A stretch of 64,000 bases of DNA from Epiperipatus broadwayi (Eukaryota; Onychophora; Udeonychophora; Euonychophora; Peripatidae), in contig JAQFVV010006215.1 of NCBI GenBank assembly GCA_028023455.1, forward strand, positions 7,609,230-7,673,229, given 5' to 3'. A program made the position numbers and the translations under genes. This document shows positions 26,320 through 38,690 of the stretch, piece after piece (the stretch's first letter is position 1; each line of letters starts with the position of its first letter). The notes below the pieces were generated by a model. It was not told where the DNA came from. It saw nothing but the letters and a program-made list of their open reading frames with translations, and did not search any database.

Positions 26320-26652
26320 AAATAATGCTTTTATGTAACTAGCTAACTCAAAAGTACAAAATAACAAAGTAATCCCCTCTCAATTAATTTGCCTTTGTTG
26401 GAAAATATCAGAGATCTTAAGAATCTAGACTTGTTAGAAAACAATTAGAAATTGCAGGAATATTGTCATATCATTAAAACCCTTTTTCATTTTTATGATT
26501 TATTTGAACCTTAAATGGTTTTATGAAATGGCAATATTCCTGAATTTCCAACTAAGATCTTTAATATTTTCCAAGTATGACAATTAACTAAGAGGGAGTT
26601 TACTTTGTTATTTTGTACTTTTTAGTTGGTTATTTACAAAAAAGCATTATAA
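26320..26652. repeat. 333-bp foldback with diverged arms
   Basis: The outer arms AATAATGCTTTT...AACTCAAAAGTACAAAATAA (left) and TTATTTTGTACTTTTTAGTT...AAAGCATTAT (right) are complementary. Pairing continues through AACAAAGTAA, CCTCT and AATTAA, then more loosely through the AGATCTTAA and CAGGAATATT regions. The arms are more diverged than in the 13.3-kb and 32.3-kb foldbacks, so this copy is older. No coding potential is seen. Confidence 0.85.
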
Positions 26653-29587
26653 TTAAATTCTAAGTTCTAAGAATGCTAAATAAGAAAAGTTTCAGTGTAG
26701 ATGTATTTTAAAACTAGAGCTAAGCGCTTTCAATATCTTGGTTATGATATAATCATTATATTTTAAAAATCTTTTCTTTACATGTTATTTTTTTTTTACC
26801 TTTTAGTTTTTTGATTCAATTTTTTATGAGTAGAATATAATAACCATATAATGCTGGACTTAAGAATATTTGTCAGTGGAAATTATAGTAGTTTATATGT
26901 TTAGAATTAGATAATAGAACCTTTGCTGATTATTTTATGACCATCTGCATAATTAGATACAAACTCATAAAATATATTAATAGTTCAGGTCATACATTTA
27001 TTTCAAAGTATTAAAGTGTCTATACACATATATTATAGGCTGTGATTATAAGAATATTGTATACTGAATAAATTACCACAAAGCTAGAATTTTTACAGAA
27101 TTGCTTTGTTTAAAAATACTATAAATTTTATATTCATAGTCATATATTTATGTTATTACACCAGACAAATGTATATGAGATTTTCTTGGCTTTTTATCAA
27201 TCTATTTTAATAACAGGTATTGAATTTCAAGTTATAAAAGATGATAAAGATACATTCTGAATATGTATATGCAATCCAATAGTACTCATTGATAACAGTC
27301 AGATTATACTGTCTATAGATTATTTAAACATTTGATAGGCATATCTGGAATAGAATAAATAGAGTTATTAATGCTCCTAATACTGTGATTATTAAAAGAA
27401 TTTGTTGCTACATATCTTAACTAATATTTTACCAATTTGTAACAAGATTTTGAGATTTTTTAATTAAATGGAAGTATGGACCAATTTTTGGTTGAATTAT
27501 ATATAAAATGTTATTACAAACTTTGTCATATATATTTATTAATAAAAAGTCCTCTTTAATACCAACAAATTTTATATAAAAAGTAGTGAATAACTGTCAA
27601 TGAAGATAATTCTTTTTTATTTATTGCTTGACTATATATCTAATAATTTGGACTCCCTAAGCCTTTTTTAAGATTAAAGATGACTTCACATACAAAAAAG
27701 TTATTTTTTAAGAAGTTAGCAATATGCATTTAGTAATGCACATCCTATTAAAAATTATAGGATAATGTTTATCTGAGTTGTAAAATGAAAAAAATTCAGA
27801 TTAAATGGCATTTATCTACTTCAATTTTAAGGATTTTTTTTTTTTTAATGTTTTTGATGTTCTTGTAAAAGTATTTAATCTTGGCATGCTGTTTTTTCCT
27901 TTCAAAAATATTAATTCAATTATTGAATTTATTTACATTTCAGATTTATTAACTAGTTGGTATGGATTATTTCTTTACTCCTTGCAGTGATTTGTTTTCA
28001 TATCCAAATAATTCTTCTCTGTGCTTGTTAATCTTCTCATCACTAATAGTAATGAATTTTTTATTCATGGATCAAACAATTTATTCAAGTGTAAATTTAA
28101 AAATCCTAGTTTAATAAACAATGTTCAATCTGAGAGTTTTCCAAGATTGCAGCATTTATTAAATGAACATATGATAATTCATTTTCAATCCTAAATAAAC
28201 ATTAATGGCTACTGTTGCCACCCCCACCCACCCCAGTTTGATGCAACGACAGAGTGCAGGCACTGGAGCTTATGGCTCAAAGATCATGACCCACCTCTGT
28301 TACTTCGGATGCTCAAACTTTTCATGAACTTTCAAGCAATAAACTACTACGTAAATTTATCATTGGTCAGGCTAAGCAAATTTTTGTTAAAAATATTTGT
28401 AACAATCATTTTTCACATCTTTTACTTTTCTTAAGGAGAGAATTGCAATTTTGAGAGCAGAATTTCTTTCTCCTCTAGCTAAAGATGATATGTATAATTT
28501 TATTATTATTTTTGTAATTCTTTTTAGATTTTGATGATTATTACTCTTTAATTAATGTTGCATATTTCTCTGTGTGGTTATTGCACTGATAGAGTGGCAA
28601 ATTCTGGAATTTAAGCTCCATACGTCATCAGCTTTGCCACTTCTTGTGCTCGGTTACAAACTCCTGAGCATTAAAGTCACTCATTTATTTTATTTTATTA
28701 TATTATTCTATATTATCAATACATTTATTTCCACTCTTCCACTCACATTTTCTTTTCAATTTTGAGAAAGATTTTGGATCAGGTAATTTTTTGAGTTTTA
28801 TTATAGATATAAATTATTTTCCAATGGCTGGGAAATTGTTTATATTTAATTCATTCCTAAAACTTTCTTTTAGCTATCATTAATATTTTTTTTATTTTTA
28901 ACATTTTGGAAAAATAATTAATATCCAATTTTTAATTTTGTAAATTGAATAAGTTATAAAACAACATATATACCAGTGATTGTTTTGTTTTTTGTTTGTA
29001 TATTTGATATATTGATAGAATTATACTAAAGCAGATGTTTTGAATATCTTGAGGTTTGCACTCAAATTATAGACTATTTCTTAGCAAGCTTTTTAAATCT
29101 ACAAAATTTATAAAATCTAGTTGTTGTTTTTTAATTATTTTATTCAAATGTGGGTGGGTTGCATTCTATCTAATATATTTTTATAAATGTTAATGTACTT
29201 CAGGATTGTCTTATTTCTTCATTTTTTACCGCTTCTTCAAATAAGATTTTTTTTGTGTGTGTGTCAAATACATTTAACAGTTTTCCTAATAATAATATTT
29301 TCTATCATTTTTTTGAAATATATCATTATTCTTATATGATGTTCTACTAAAGAAAGACTTTGGGTACTTGGTTTAATTTGACCTTCAAAAGATTAGCTAT
29401 GCTAATTAAATTTTAGTCTTGCATTTTCAGTCTTATTTTCTATTTTAAAAGATGTACATCAGTTATTTCCAAATTTAATTTTAATTATGTAAATATCAAA
29501 TAGTCACCTAAGTATCTATTAAACTGCCTGAAAATTTTCTGATTTGATCATTTATTTTTTTATTATTATGGTAGAAAACTCTTCATG
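26653..29587. other. AT-rich non-coding stretch
   Basis: No gene is recognised. A short GC-richer patch at 28,205-28,330 (CCACCCCCACCCACCCCAG) is not assignable to an RNA gene or a known repeat by eye. The minus strand of 27,985-28,085 reads ISDEKINKHREELFGYENK without a stop, which may be a small retroelement remnant. Confidence 0.45.
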
Positions 29588-29925
29588 TAGTAGTGCCATC
29601 AAGAATATGCCTTAGTGGTCAATAGATGCAAGAAGGTTTATGCATAAATCCCTATGTATGCCTACTCACCCAATATCACAGTCTAGTTTCTAAATAGGTA
29701 TAAAAGATGGTTGCTGGATGGTTATATTAGATCCTAAGATCTAAATGCAGTGCTTTCAGATTTAAGGCTCCTCACTGATGCAAACCACAAGCTAGAAACT
29801 AATTTGGGGATATTGAATGAGTAGACACTAGATAGGGATTTTATGCATAAACCTTCTTGCATCCATTGACTACTAAGGCTTGTATTGGGAGATACTATTG
29901 TATGAAGAACTTGCCACTATATTAA
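29588..29925. repeat. Long foldback of about 340 bp
   Basis: GCCTTAGTGGTCAATAGATG at 29,609 pairs with CATCCATTGACTACTAAGGC ending 29,879. The stem includes the exact AAGAAGGTTTATGCATAAA/TTTATGCATAAACCTTCTT pair and continues to CTAGTTTCTA/TAGAAACTA. Outside this the arms resume pairing at TAGTGCCA (left) and TTGCCACTA (right) after a short insertion in the right arm. The loop of about 65 bases includes AGATCCTAAGATCT-like sequence. Confidence 0.88.
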
Positions 29926-30289
29926 CAGCTTGTGTAAGCATAGGAGGTGGTGATTATGTGATGTTTGTTTTAATGCCAAAGTTATTTTCTAAAAATTGTT
30001 CTGCTTCTAGTTTTTTTCTTATAATAAAATCCAAATTTGATTATTTTTAAAATATATTTTTCTAAAGTTGAGTACTTGTTCATATTATTAAATGTCATCT
30101 TATATAGAATAGATTACTAATCAATGATTTAGTTGTTATTTATTTTATTTTCACTGTCTTATCATTATTTTTGTTGGGCATTGTTTCATCTACAAATATT
30201 TATGATTAATAACTATTCTTCAAAACTTGTTTTACTTAACTCTTTTACTATAAAAATAAAGGTTCGACTTGAATTATTATTTCTCAATG
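29926..30289. other. AT-rich spacer
   Basis: Nothing recognisable beyond short chance open frames. Confidence 0.6.
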
Positions 30290-31300
30290 TCTTTATAGGG
30301 TGCTGTAGTTTAAAATATTAGTAGGATAAATTCTTAACTGAATAACATAAAGCAAAATTCTGCTTAAATTAACTGAATAGAATTGTGAACTGCTATTCTC
30401 CAACTTTGGAAGAAGCTGCTTTCCTGGGTGCAATTTATGAGGCACTTTAATGTGACTGCACATAAATTGTTCTTTAGGGTTGCAGAATGTTGTCAGGATT
30501 CTTTGAATAATTGCTTGGTTATTATCTTTCACCAAAGATTAGACCTTATAGGATATGGCTTTAAATGTCTCTGGTTGTTGTTCTTATTCAGTAATCTGCA
30601 CAATAAACTTGTTTACATATTTTTTAATTTCTTGATGATTTTCATAAACTTTAGATCCATGTAATTTCTCTGCCATGGTCAGCCAGTCACCCTTGCCTCC
30701 TATTCTGTGTACACTTATTCTGATTAATTTATTTGTAAATAATCTTTAGCTATTTCAAATAAATTTTTCCATTGTCAATTAATTCCTAATAACAATTGTT
30801 TAATTTTGATCAAAACACTTTTTTTTTGTAGAAATTAAAAAGTTTCCAGATTTATTTAAAATTGTATGTTTTTATTCAATTCAATCAAATCTTGTAAAAA
30901 TTCTAATTGATCTTTTGACAGTTTATGCAACATTTTTTAATCTTTGCTAATCATACACAAAAGTGCTGAACATATGCCAAATATCTCTCTTAATATGGTA
31001 AACCTTCCTCCAGTATACTTTAATACTTTTCAGTTTATTACATAGATTTTTAATTTTGCATTAATAAATTTGTTAATGCTGTCAATTTCTTTGTTTATCT
31101 GTGGTTTCCTCTTTTTTATAGAGTTGAACCACTTGTTTTAGCCATTGATAAGTTTGGTCATAGGTTTGATAAATACTTTATTCATGATGAAATCCTTGTT
31201 ATCAGTATTGACAGTTTCAACATTCAATATAGCTTTAATCATGGCTATTAAGCTGCTTGAACATCATGAGTTCATGAGTAACTAACTAATGAAATTATTT
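30290..31300 (-). pseudogene. Antisense coding-like patch, unidentified (OTU-like hint)
   Basis: On the minus strand, long runs free of stops read like degraded protein. From high to low coordinates: NKDFIMNKVFIKPMTKLING near 31,190, KPQINKEIDSINKFINAKLK near 31,080, HKLSKDQLEFLQDLIEL near 30,900, ISVHRIGGKGDWLTMAEKLHG near 30,690, and CNPKEQFMCSHIKVPHKLHP near 30,450. The GGKGDWLTMAEKLHG...ENHQEIKKYV phrase resembles the GDGNCLF...L.G....H..iR region of OTU-type cysteine proteases, but the catalytic Cys position is not preserved. OTU domains are known in several mobile elements. Several stops and frame changes make this a pseudogene at best, and I do not assign a function. Confidence 0.28.
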
Positions 31301-31350
31301 TGATTAATGTTTTTTTTTGTACATTCATCTCAGAACATAGGAGTTTTTTT

Positions 31351-32050
31351 CGGTACTTGTGACTTTTCAAGTAAACCAAGATGACAGCCTATATTTTTGA
31401 TAAATCTACCTACTTGGGGGAGGGGGTACAAAAATGTCTGCTAGGGAACAGTGTATTCAATGGTTACATTTATTGCTATTATTTAAAAAGAAAAGAAATC
31501 ATTATAAAAAAATTAATTACAATATTTACAGTTTAATTTCATTTTTTTTTAAAATTAACTTATTAACAGAAAAGTGAAAAAAAATTATAAATACAATATT
31601 TACACTTTATTCATGTCGGTGTCATGCAATCATATTGTGACTATTAATGCACACTTTTTGGGAGGGAAGGATCTCATACCTTTGGAAAGAGTCAATTTCA
31701 TCCCATTCTGTTACAGGAAGATCCCAATTTTTTATTATTATGATAATTTACCAAAAAAAAAAAAAAAAACTAACAAAAAGAAACATGCTGAATTAAATTA
31801 AAGTTTGATAATATTAAGAGCATCTCATCGTCTCCCATGTTATAATACAAGTACAAAAAAAAAATTTGAAATAAAGCTTTTTCATGAAATTTATTCATTT
31901 TTTTAAATTTAGCAATCGATTCATTAATTTAATTTTCATTTAACAACTAATGTATCTTTGGTAGATTATAGGCCCTCAAAACTGTACATTTATAAAAAAA
32001 TACAGGGTGCCATCTTGGTTTACTTGAAAACTCATAAGTGCCATTTTTTA
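31351..32050. mobile_element. 700-bp element with about 50-bp inverted repeats
   Basis: The left segment TTTTCAAGTAAACCAAGATG at about 31,367 is the complement of CATCTTGGTTTACTTGAAAA at about 32,011. Pairing extends on both sides (GTACTTGTGA against TCATAAGTGCC, and CCTATATTTTTGATAAAT against its counterpart). The interior is AT-rich, contains a 15-base A tract, and has no transposase. This fits a non-autonomous DNA transposon or a large foldback. Exact ends and target duplication are unclear. Confidence 0.6.
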
Positions 32051-32242
32051 TGTAATATTTATTTTTTGAGAAGCAACATTCACAATATATGTTTGTCTTC
32101 TAAGTATTTATATATATTTTTTAGTTTTATTGTTATATTTTTTGAATAATACACTTATTCTTTTGTGAGTTACTGTTTTCTTCTTTAAGTCACCTCCTTC
32201 TAACTATGGACTAAAATATCATAGGAAATTAGAAACAATTAC

Positions 32243-32500
32243 ATAACCAATATTTCAGTAATAGTTTTAACAAGGCTGTAAACCTTAGCAATGAGTGTCT
32301 GAAAAAATCGTCACTAGGGACCTCTGTAGGTCTTTAAAACACATGCTTACGCTATGAAGAAAAGCATGTGTTTTAAAGACCTACAGAGGTCCCTAGTGAC
32401 AATTTTTTCAGACGCTCATTGCTAAGGTTTACAGCCTTGTTAAAACTATTACTGAAATAATAGTGAGCATTTAATAAATTTATAATTATAACCAATATTT
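32243..32500. repeat. Foldback bounded by 13-bp direct repeats
   Basis: Arms of about 96 bp (32,251-32,459) begin TATTTCAGTAATAGTTTTAA and match their complement with only about two mismatches; the loop is about 20 bases. ATAACCAATATTT occurs at 32,243-32,255 and again at 32,488-32,500, flanking the hairpin as direct repeats. The right side carries 28 extra bases between the palindrome and the repeat (AAATAATAGTGAGC...), so the insert is asymmetric. The direct repeats look like a target-site duplication of 13 bp or slightly more, which is long for a cut-and-paste element. Confidence 0.85.
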
Positions 32501-33096
32501 ATATTTGAACCAAAAAATTAAAATTTTCTAAAGATTGTGTATAATTTAAACGAAGTAGTATTTCCATTGTTATAGTTTATAGTCAGGTTCAAAAATGCCT
32601 TTTTTTGTTTTGTTGGATTAATTATACAGAGGAAAAACATATAGTTTCTGTTTATTCATAATTCTAATATAAATTATGCAATGTTGTATATTTAAAACCA
32701 GAAGGCTTCATCTTTAGTTTTAGAATAAAATATCAATGAATTAGAATCAGTTAACCTTACCTTAATTATTATTATATATATAAATCCTAGATATAATAAA
32801 ATATCTTTATCTAATAACAAAATAATATATGACAATAGCTGTAATATAGTCATATAATCATAACACATATAAATAACATATAAAAGCTCTTTTCAGCAAA
32901 TTTTAAATTTTTGCCCTTTTCGATATGTCTTAATTACAAAAATAACCTATATTGCATACATAGTGACATCTACCAGCTCTATATAAAATTAACATCAGCC
33001 TATAATTACACTTAAATATCTTTATAATAACACATATTATACAACCATCCATTCATTTTTTATTATCCAATTATTAGTTAAATTATATATATATAT
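32501..33096. other. AT-rich spacer
   Basis: No gene or repeat is recognised; the segment ends in a TA-repeat run. Confidence 0.6.
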
Positions 33097-34711
33097 TGTA
33101 ATGGATGGAAAGATTTTTTCTTTCGCATATACTGACCACAAGGGCATCACTAGTCCAAAAATCAGAACGACATTTATTTTAAGGGTGGACAGGATTTATG
33201 AACATGAATGCACTGGACTAAACCCAGGGAGAGCAAGAGCTCATGAATGTTATTCAGACAATTGAGAAAACAATGAGACAAATGTCAGCCAAAATAATTA
33301 CAAGAACTTTTTTAATTTATTAAATGTATAACAAAATAAACATGGAAACTTGATCTACATTTTCTTAGCAGATCTTATCATTGAGTGTATGTGAGCATTA
33401 ATATGTTAAATACCCAGGCAGACCGTTCATTTCTCACCTATAACATAAGAAGGGCTTATATCTTTCTGCTAGCAGTTTACCTAAACCAATTCCATTTTTA
33501 TAAAGATTTAAAAAGATGGATGCATGTGGAGAACCAATGGAACAGCACAGATGAGCTTTTCTTAGCCCAGAAAAGAAACATCAGAACTAAGAATGTCATA
33601 ATTCTGCAAAATGCTCATGGTCAGGTATGTTTAAACCAGCCAAGGTAAATCTCACATAAGAAAAGGAAAGATTACAGACTATGTAATCTGAATATAGAAA
33701 ATAAAATCTCTACCAAGAAAAAAAAACAGAACAATATACTTGATAAACCACCAGCCAAAAGATCAGTGGTCTGCAGAAAATGTAAACTAAGTTTGATTAA
33801 GTTTAATGACAAATAAAGCAAACAAAAAGGGCAGGTGAGTAAAAGAAAACTACTAAGATCGGCCTGAGTATTTACCAAGGGTTAATCACAGAACAGAGAA
33901 AACATTAAGCATATAAAATATCACTCACCATACACTCTCAAATAAGTAATATTTTAAGATGGAAAATCTTGCCACTAAGATTCTAATATAAAAAAATACA
34001 TTAATATTAAATTAATAGATCACACATCATAAATATAATTTCTTTTAAGATTAAGCTGAGATTTGCTAGAGACTTAATTAGAGATTTAGCCCTGATTTTA
34101 ATATGGAAAGGTAAGTTACCTCAAGGTAATATGTGCAAAGTACAGTTTATAAAGAGTCCTATATAGCGGCTTTAATTTACTACAGGTTCAGAAGAATGGA
34201 AGCACTATCAGGATCAGCTCTGGACTTGGCACTTAGGTCATGATTGAAGTCACAATTTTGGAGCTCCGGAGGTTCATCTTTGGAAAGATTTAGCCGATCA
34301 TGTTGTGGAGATTCTTCATAGTGTAGATTGTAGGCATGGCATCTGAATGGCTATTACTATTGAGGCAAATAGAATTATTGTCGCTCAACAGAAATCCAAC
34401 TTGGTGATTCCCATTGAACAAATGTCCATTAGAATCAGAATCACTTCAATGTTGCAACAGTTCAATAACAGAAATATCTGGATGAATCCTCAATAACAAG
34501 AAGCTGAATAATCTGAGCAATCAGAATAAATAAGCTGAGTGACTAGAATAGTCTCTGAATAATCTGAATGAATGAATAAAAAAACAGAGCTATTTATGTC
34601 CATTGTTATCTTCTGTGCAATCTTTTTTTGCAAGTTTTAACCAGGATAGATCTCTATCTCCCACTCAATCTTAATTAGAAAAACAACATCTGACCAGGGC
34701 TTTATCTTACA
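33097..34711. other. LTR-like stretch, TGTAATGG...CTTACA
   Basis: The segment starts TGTAATGG right after a TA run and ends CTTACA, giving TGTAA...TTACA inverted ends. It is less A/T-biased than its flanks and has an internal CCCAGGGAGAGCAAGAGCTC patch that resembles one at 374-393. Near the right end AGAGCTATTTATG could serve as a TATA-like site upstream of the end. No open reading frame with a domain exists; the 87-codon frame at 33,385-33,648 is unassigned. The 5-bp flanks do not match. A solo LTR is one explanation; another unknown repeat is equally possible. Confidence 0.28.
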
Positions 34712-36002
34712 AAATTAGTTTTTTTAAAAAAAAATGTCAAACTAAATCTCAGCTTTAATAATAAATGAACTTTTTTTTTTTAAATAAAATACTTTTATAA
34801 AAAGATTAATTAAACTTTGCTTGCTTTTAATTACTTTAAAAGAAACAAGCATCATTAAAAAAAATATTTTAAACTAAAATCGATTGAGAATTAAATTATA
34901 AGATTTTAATATAAATAAGTATGTGTGTTATTGCACATATAAAACTTTTAATTTACTTTCTTTTAAATTTTACAAAAATAGAATTTGTTTTTAATTTATG
35001 TGATAAAACTTGCGAATCGGATCAAGTATCCGGTTCAATATATATATATATATTGTCAAAACATCACCTTTCCTTCATCATTTAATTATCTTTTTTTTTC
35101 ACAACCTTACTGACACTTCCTTTTTAAGTCAAATTATTAGTTCATCTAATTTAATAGAAATAGACTTTTTTGATGTTCTGACAACTCTCTTATTTATTTT
35201 AAAAAAGTAACCAAAGACAATGTGCTTACTTATTTGAAGTTATGATTCTCATGAGAGAGAATTCATAAATCATTCAAATTGATGTTCATTAATAGATTAA
35301 ATGACCTTATTGGTTATATATTTAATCAATCAGTCATACATTTATAGTTTTTATTGATGGTCACTTTATTTTCTTTTAATTTTTTATTATTGATTTTTTA
35401 TAATTTTTAAATACTTTTATTTAACTTAGAAACTATTTTTGTTTGTTTATTTAGGATAAATTTTGTAATCAAATTTGAACATACTTCTTTCAAAGGATTT
35501 ATTATAAAATGTTGTACCTAGGTTAGAAATCAATGACAATGCAATATGACAGTGAAATATTTCAGGATGGTCTCCTTGCTTATTTATTGTAGTAGTGTTG
35601 GTCAATCTAATTTCAAAAATGTTGATGTCAGTTCAGTCAGTTTTTATTGAGGAACACAAGAGAGTGATATATATGTTTTTTTTTAAAAATATATGAAAAT
35701 AAAAGCATATATTGTAAAATAAAATAGCAGTAAAAACAATTCTTAATTTCTTTTGATTATAAAAGTTGCTTTTAAGTTTAATTTATCTTGATTGAAAAAA
35801 TTTCTGTTTTAAAAATGCTTCTTTCATAAATAAAACAATATTGGAATCAATTTTTAATATATATATTTTTTCAAATACTCACAGGTTGTGACATAAATTT
35901 TATTTTGTATTTTAATTAAAATTGAAATAATTACAAAAAAACCTAAATGTTTTTATTTACTGGGTAAATGCTAAAAAATTTAAAATAATATATATAAAAT
36001 AT
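34712..36002. other. AT-rich non-coding stretch
   Basis: No gene is recognised; it contains a TA repeat at 35,038-35,052. TTTTTATTTACTGGGTAAATGC at about 35,950 partly repeats the tip of the next foldback. Confidence 0.55.
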
Positions 36003-36261
36003 TATATAATAAACACTTTTATTTACTGTGCAGTAAAAGCCAAAAAAATAATTGTTTTTTTTTTCCAATAGCAATAGTGGTTTTATATTTAATTTGAAAT
36101 AAAAGCATATGATGTCCAGAAATGAATTCATTCAATCATTATTTATTAATTTTTGAATACTTTACACTTTTATTTCAAATTAAATATAAAAATCCCAATT
36201 ATGATTCAAGAAAATAATTTTTTTTTTTGCTGCACATTAAATAAAAGTGCTTATTATAAAT
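36003..36261. repeat. About 260-bp foldback
   Basis: Left AATAAACACTTTTATTTACT pairs with right AATAAAAGTGCTTATTATAA, and both carry a CTGTGCAG/CTGCACA step. Pairing resumes in the inner arms, where TTTATATTTAATTTGAAATA (36,082) pairs with TATTTCAAATTAAATATAAA ending 36,190. The loop is about 60 bases. Open frames here are by-products. Confidence 0.85.
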
Positions 36262-36372
36262 TTTTTTTATCTCTATATATAAAACCCATGTGAATGTTTG
36301 TCCATAAGGCTGTTTCCTGATTAGTGAATTTATGTTTCTCCACAAGGCTGTCATGTATCAAATTCACAATTA

Positions 36373-36910
36373 AAAAAAACTATTACATTTATGCAAAGGA
36401 AATAATTCTGCAATTAATAAAAAATGCTCAGAAATAAATCAGTATATGCTTTTAACTACAGAGGTATAGTATTTAAATCATGAAAATATAATTATTGTAC
36501 ATAAATTTGTGTTTGTAATGTGATATTTCACAGGGAAAAAAGTAGATGCTGTAGTTCAATATTTACATTTAGTTTTAGTTATCATGTAATTGAAGTTGAA
36601 ATGATGACCTTTCAGGCTGGTATACAATTTTCATATTATTATAAAAAACTATTATGTTTATGTGAAGGAAGTAATTCCACCATTAATAAAAAATGCTTAG
36701 AAAAAAATCAGTACATGTGCTTTTAACTACAGAGGTATACTATTTAAATCACAAAGAAAATGTAATTACAGTACATAAATTCATGTTTGAAAAGTGATAT
36801 TTAGTGAGGGGGGAAATAGATGCTATAGTACTGTATTTACATTTAGTTTTGGTTAGCATATAATTGAAGTCAGAACTATGGCCTTTTAGGCCAGTGTATA
36901 ATTCTAACAT
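36373..36910. repeat. Tandem duplication, two 269-bp units
   Basis: The phrase AAAACTATTA at 36,375-36,384 recurs at 36,644-36,653, a period of 269 bp. Shared marks in each unit are TTTTAACTACAGAGGTATA, ACATTTAGTTTT and TAATTGAAGT. The copies are diverged by substitutions and small indels. Just upstream (36,270-36,350) is CTCTATATATAAAACCCATG, a phrase resembling the 5' ends of some Helitrons, but no Helitron 3' hairpin with CTRR was identified. Confidence 0.8.
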
Positions 36911-38365
36911 TTATTTATATAATATTAAAATCTTTTGTTTAATTTACATTAAATCTTTCAAAAAAATTTGTAAAAGTAACCAGTTTAAAAAAATCATGGC
37001 TTATTTAGGGCATATATTATCTGATAGTACTAAAATGAAAATAAGTCACAATGCAACTTCTAATTAATTAACTTGCTATTATCTTAAAAATAGTTTTTTA
37101 ATAAGGAAAATAATTATGATAACATTCCTTTCATCTTGTTATTTTCAATTCGCACTTACATTTTTTATTGTATATATCTTCTTAATGTTACCACTAGAGA
37201 TGTGGAAGCTCATACAACACCATGTTTATTCATTTTGTGGTATAGTTGACTTTGGCCTATCTGTTCATGATTAGATTAGTTATATATTTTGCATATTAGT
37301 TGATATTGTACAATAACTGATATACACGATGCTGTTTAATGGAGTTTGTGGAAGAGGGGGGGGTGAATGTGCTTCTAAATAATCTTTAATTCAGATGGGT
37401 GTTACTTTCTATAAATACCTTAATTTATAATGACATCTTTCATAGATAAAGTTTTAATGCATTATATTACAGTCTTTACTTTGTTGTTAATTGATAATTT
37501 TTTATTAATTCTTATTCCAATAAATCAATGATTGTTTCCAATTTTGATTTCACAACTGAGAATTTTTTTTTATCCATAGTTTTTCCCTCATTATTTAATT
37601 AATCTGATTTTTTGAGATTAATTAATCAATTCTAATTTAATGTTTCTATTTGTCATTATGAATAATATCTTTGAAGTTAAATGATGTTCAGTTAACATAC
37701 TTTTTCCACATAATGTGCTGAATATTGGAAGTAAGTTGAGAATTAATATTCAGTAAATTATAATATTTTATATGTATTTTTGAAAAAGAATTTGAAAGTT
37801 TTTTTAAATTTATAAGAATGTTGCAATAGTAAATTAACATTATTATGGTACGTAAATAATATTAATGATTGGTAGCATTAATATCGGGATAAATCAAAAA
37901 ATAAATCATGGATTTTTTTGCTTTTATCTTCTCTCATCTCAACTCCACCATATCACAATCATCCTCCAGCACAAAAACTCAGATCGTATTCTTTTCCAGA
38001 TGGCCCAAGTTTCTGTAATGATACTTATTTTCATTATGGTAAAATTAAATTTTATATGCATATATTTTGAAACAATTTGATTGGGAAAAAAATGCATTTC
38101 TAAGTTATTTTTTATAAATTTATAATAATAAAAAGTTTTTCAAAATAAAATATTAATAAACTTCAGTGAAATTGAATGTGAAAAAATTATATGATTAATC
38201 TCTCATAAATTCATATGACATTCAAACATTCTAGTAAGTAGTTGAGCCCAATAATTCCATTCTATTGTCCAAAGTAAGATTTTTTGCATTGAACTCATCA
38301 TTCTATTAATATTGAATTATGTGATCATTTTTAAAAATATTAGTTAATGAATCATTATTTTAATT
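36911..38365. other. AT-rich non-coding stretch
   Basis: No gene or long repeat is recognised. A GGGGGGG run occurs at 37,357-37,364. Confidence 0.6.
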
Positions 38366-38690
38366 AGAAGGGATTTGAACTCAGACTTTTAAGCTCCCTA
38401 CAGCTATCCACTCAATCTTATACAACTGATACACATGACCGCATGTGAAAAAGGTAAATGATCTGCAATATACGTATTTCATTGTGAACCAGCACTCATC
38501 ACTTGGTCCAGATCATCATCTCCCACACATATGTATAATCAGTGCTCAGTTTATATTAAAATAGCAAATCTTCAAACTTTAATGGATAGGCTTCAATCTT
38601 CTTCATCCTTCAACTCTTCAGACATTCATATCAGTCGAAATCTGATGAAGAAATGCTCTAATCCCTTGTTGATGTCAATCTTATTGTCAT
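38366..38690 (+). repeat. Dispersed repeat family, longest single-arm copy
   Basis: It begins AGAAGGGATTTGAACTCAGA and shares order and wording with 63,503-63,780: CATGACCGCATGTGAAAAAG, TTGGTCCAGATCATCATCTC, AGCAAATCTTCAAAC and TTCAGACATTCATATCAGT. The outer 110 bp is also at 6698-6808 in inverse orientation. No coding potential is seen. At 63.5 kb the same sequence occurs as a foldback, suggesting this copy is one arm plus loop. Confidence 0.8.

Noticed and set aside
28205-28330. Small RNA gene or SINE in the GC-richer patch
   Set aside because: No tRNA A/B boxes, snRNA landmarks or poly(A)/repeat tail could be seen.
36270-36910. Helitron with CTCTATATATAAAA-like 5' end
   Set aside because: No 3' hairpin followed by CTRR and no Rep/helicase homology could be identified; kept only as a tandem duplication.
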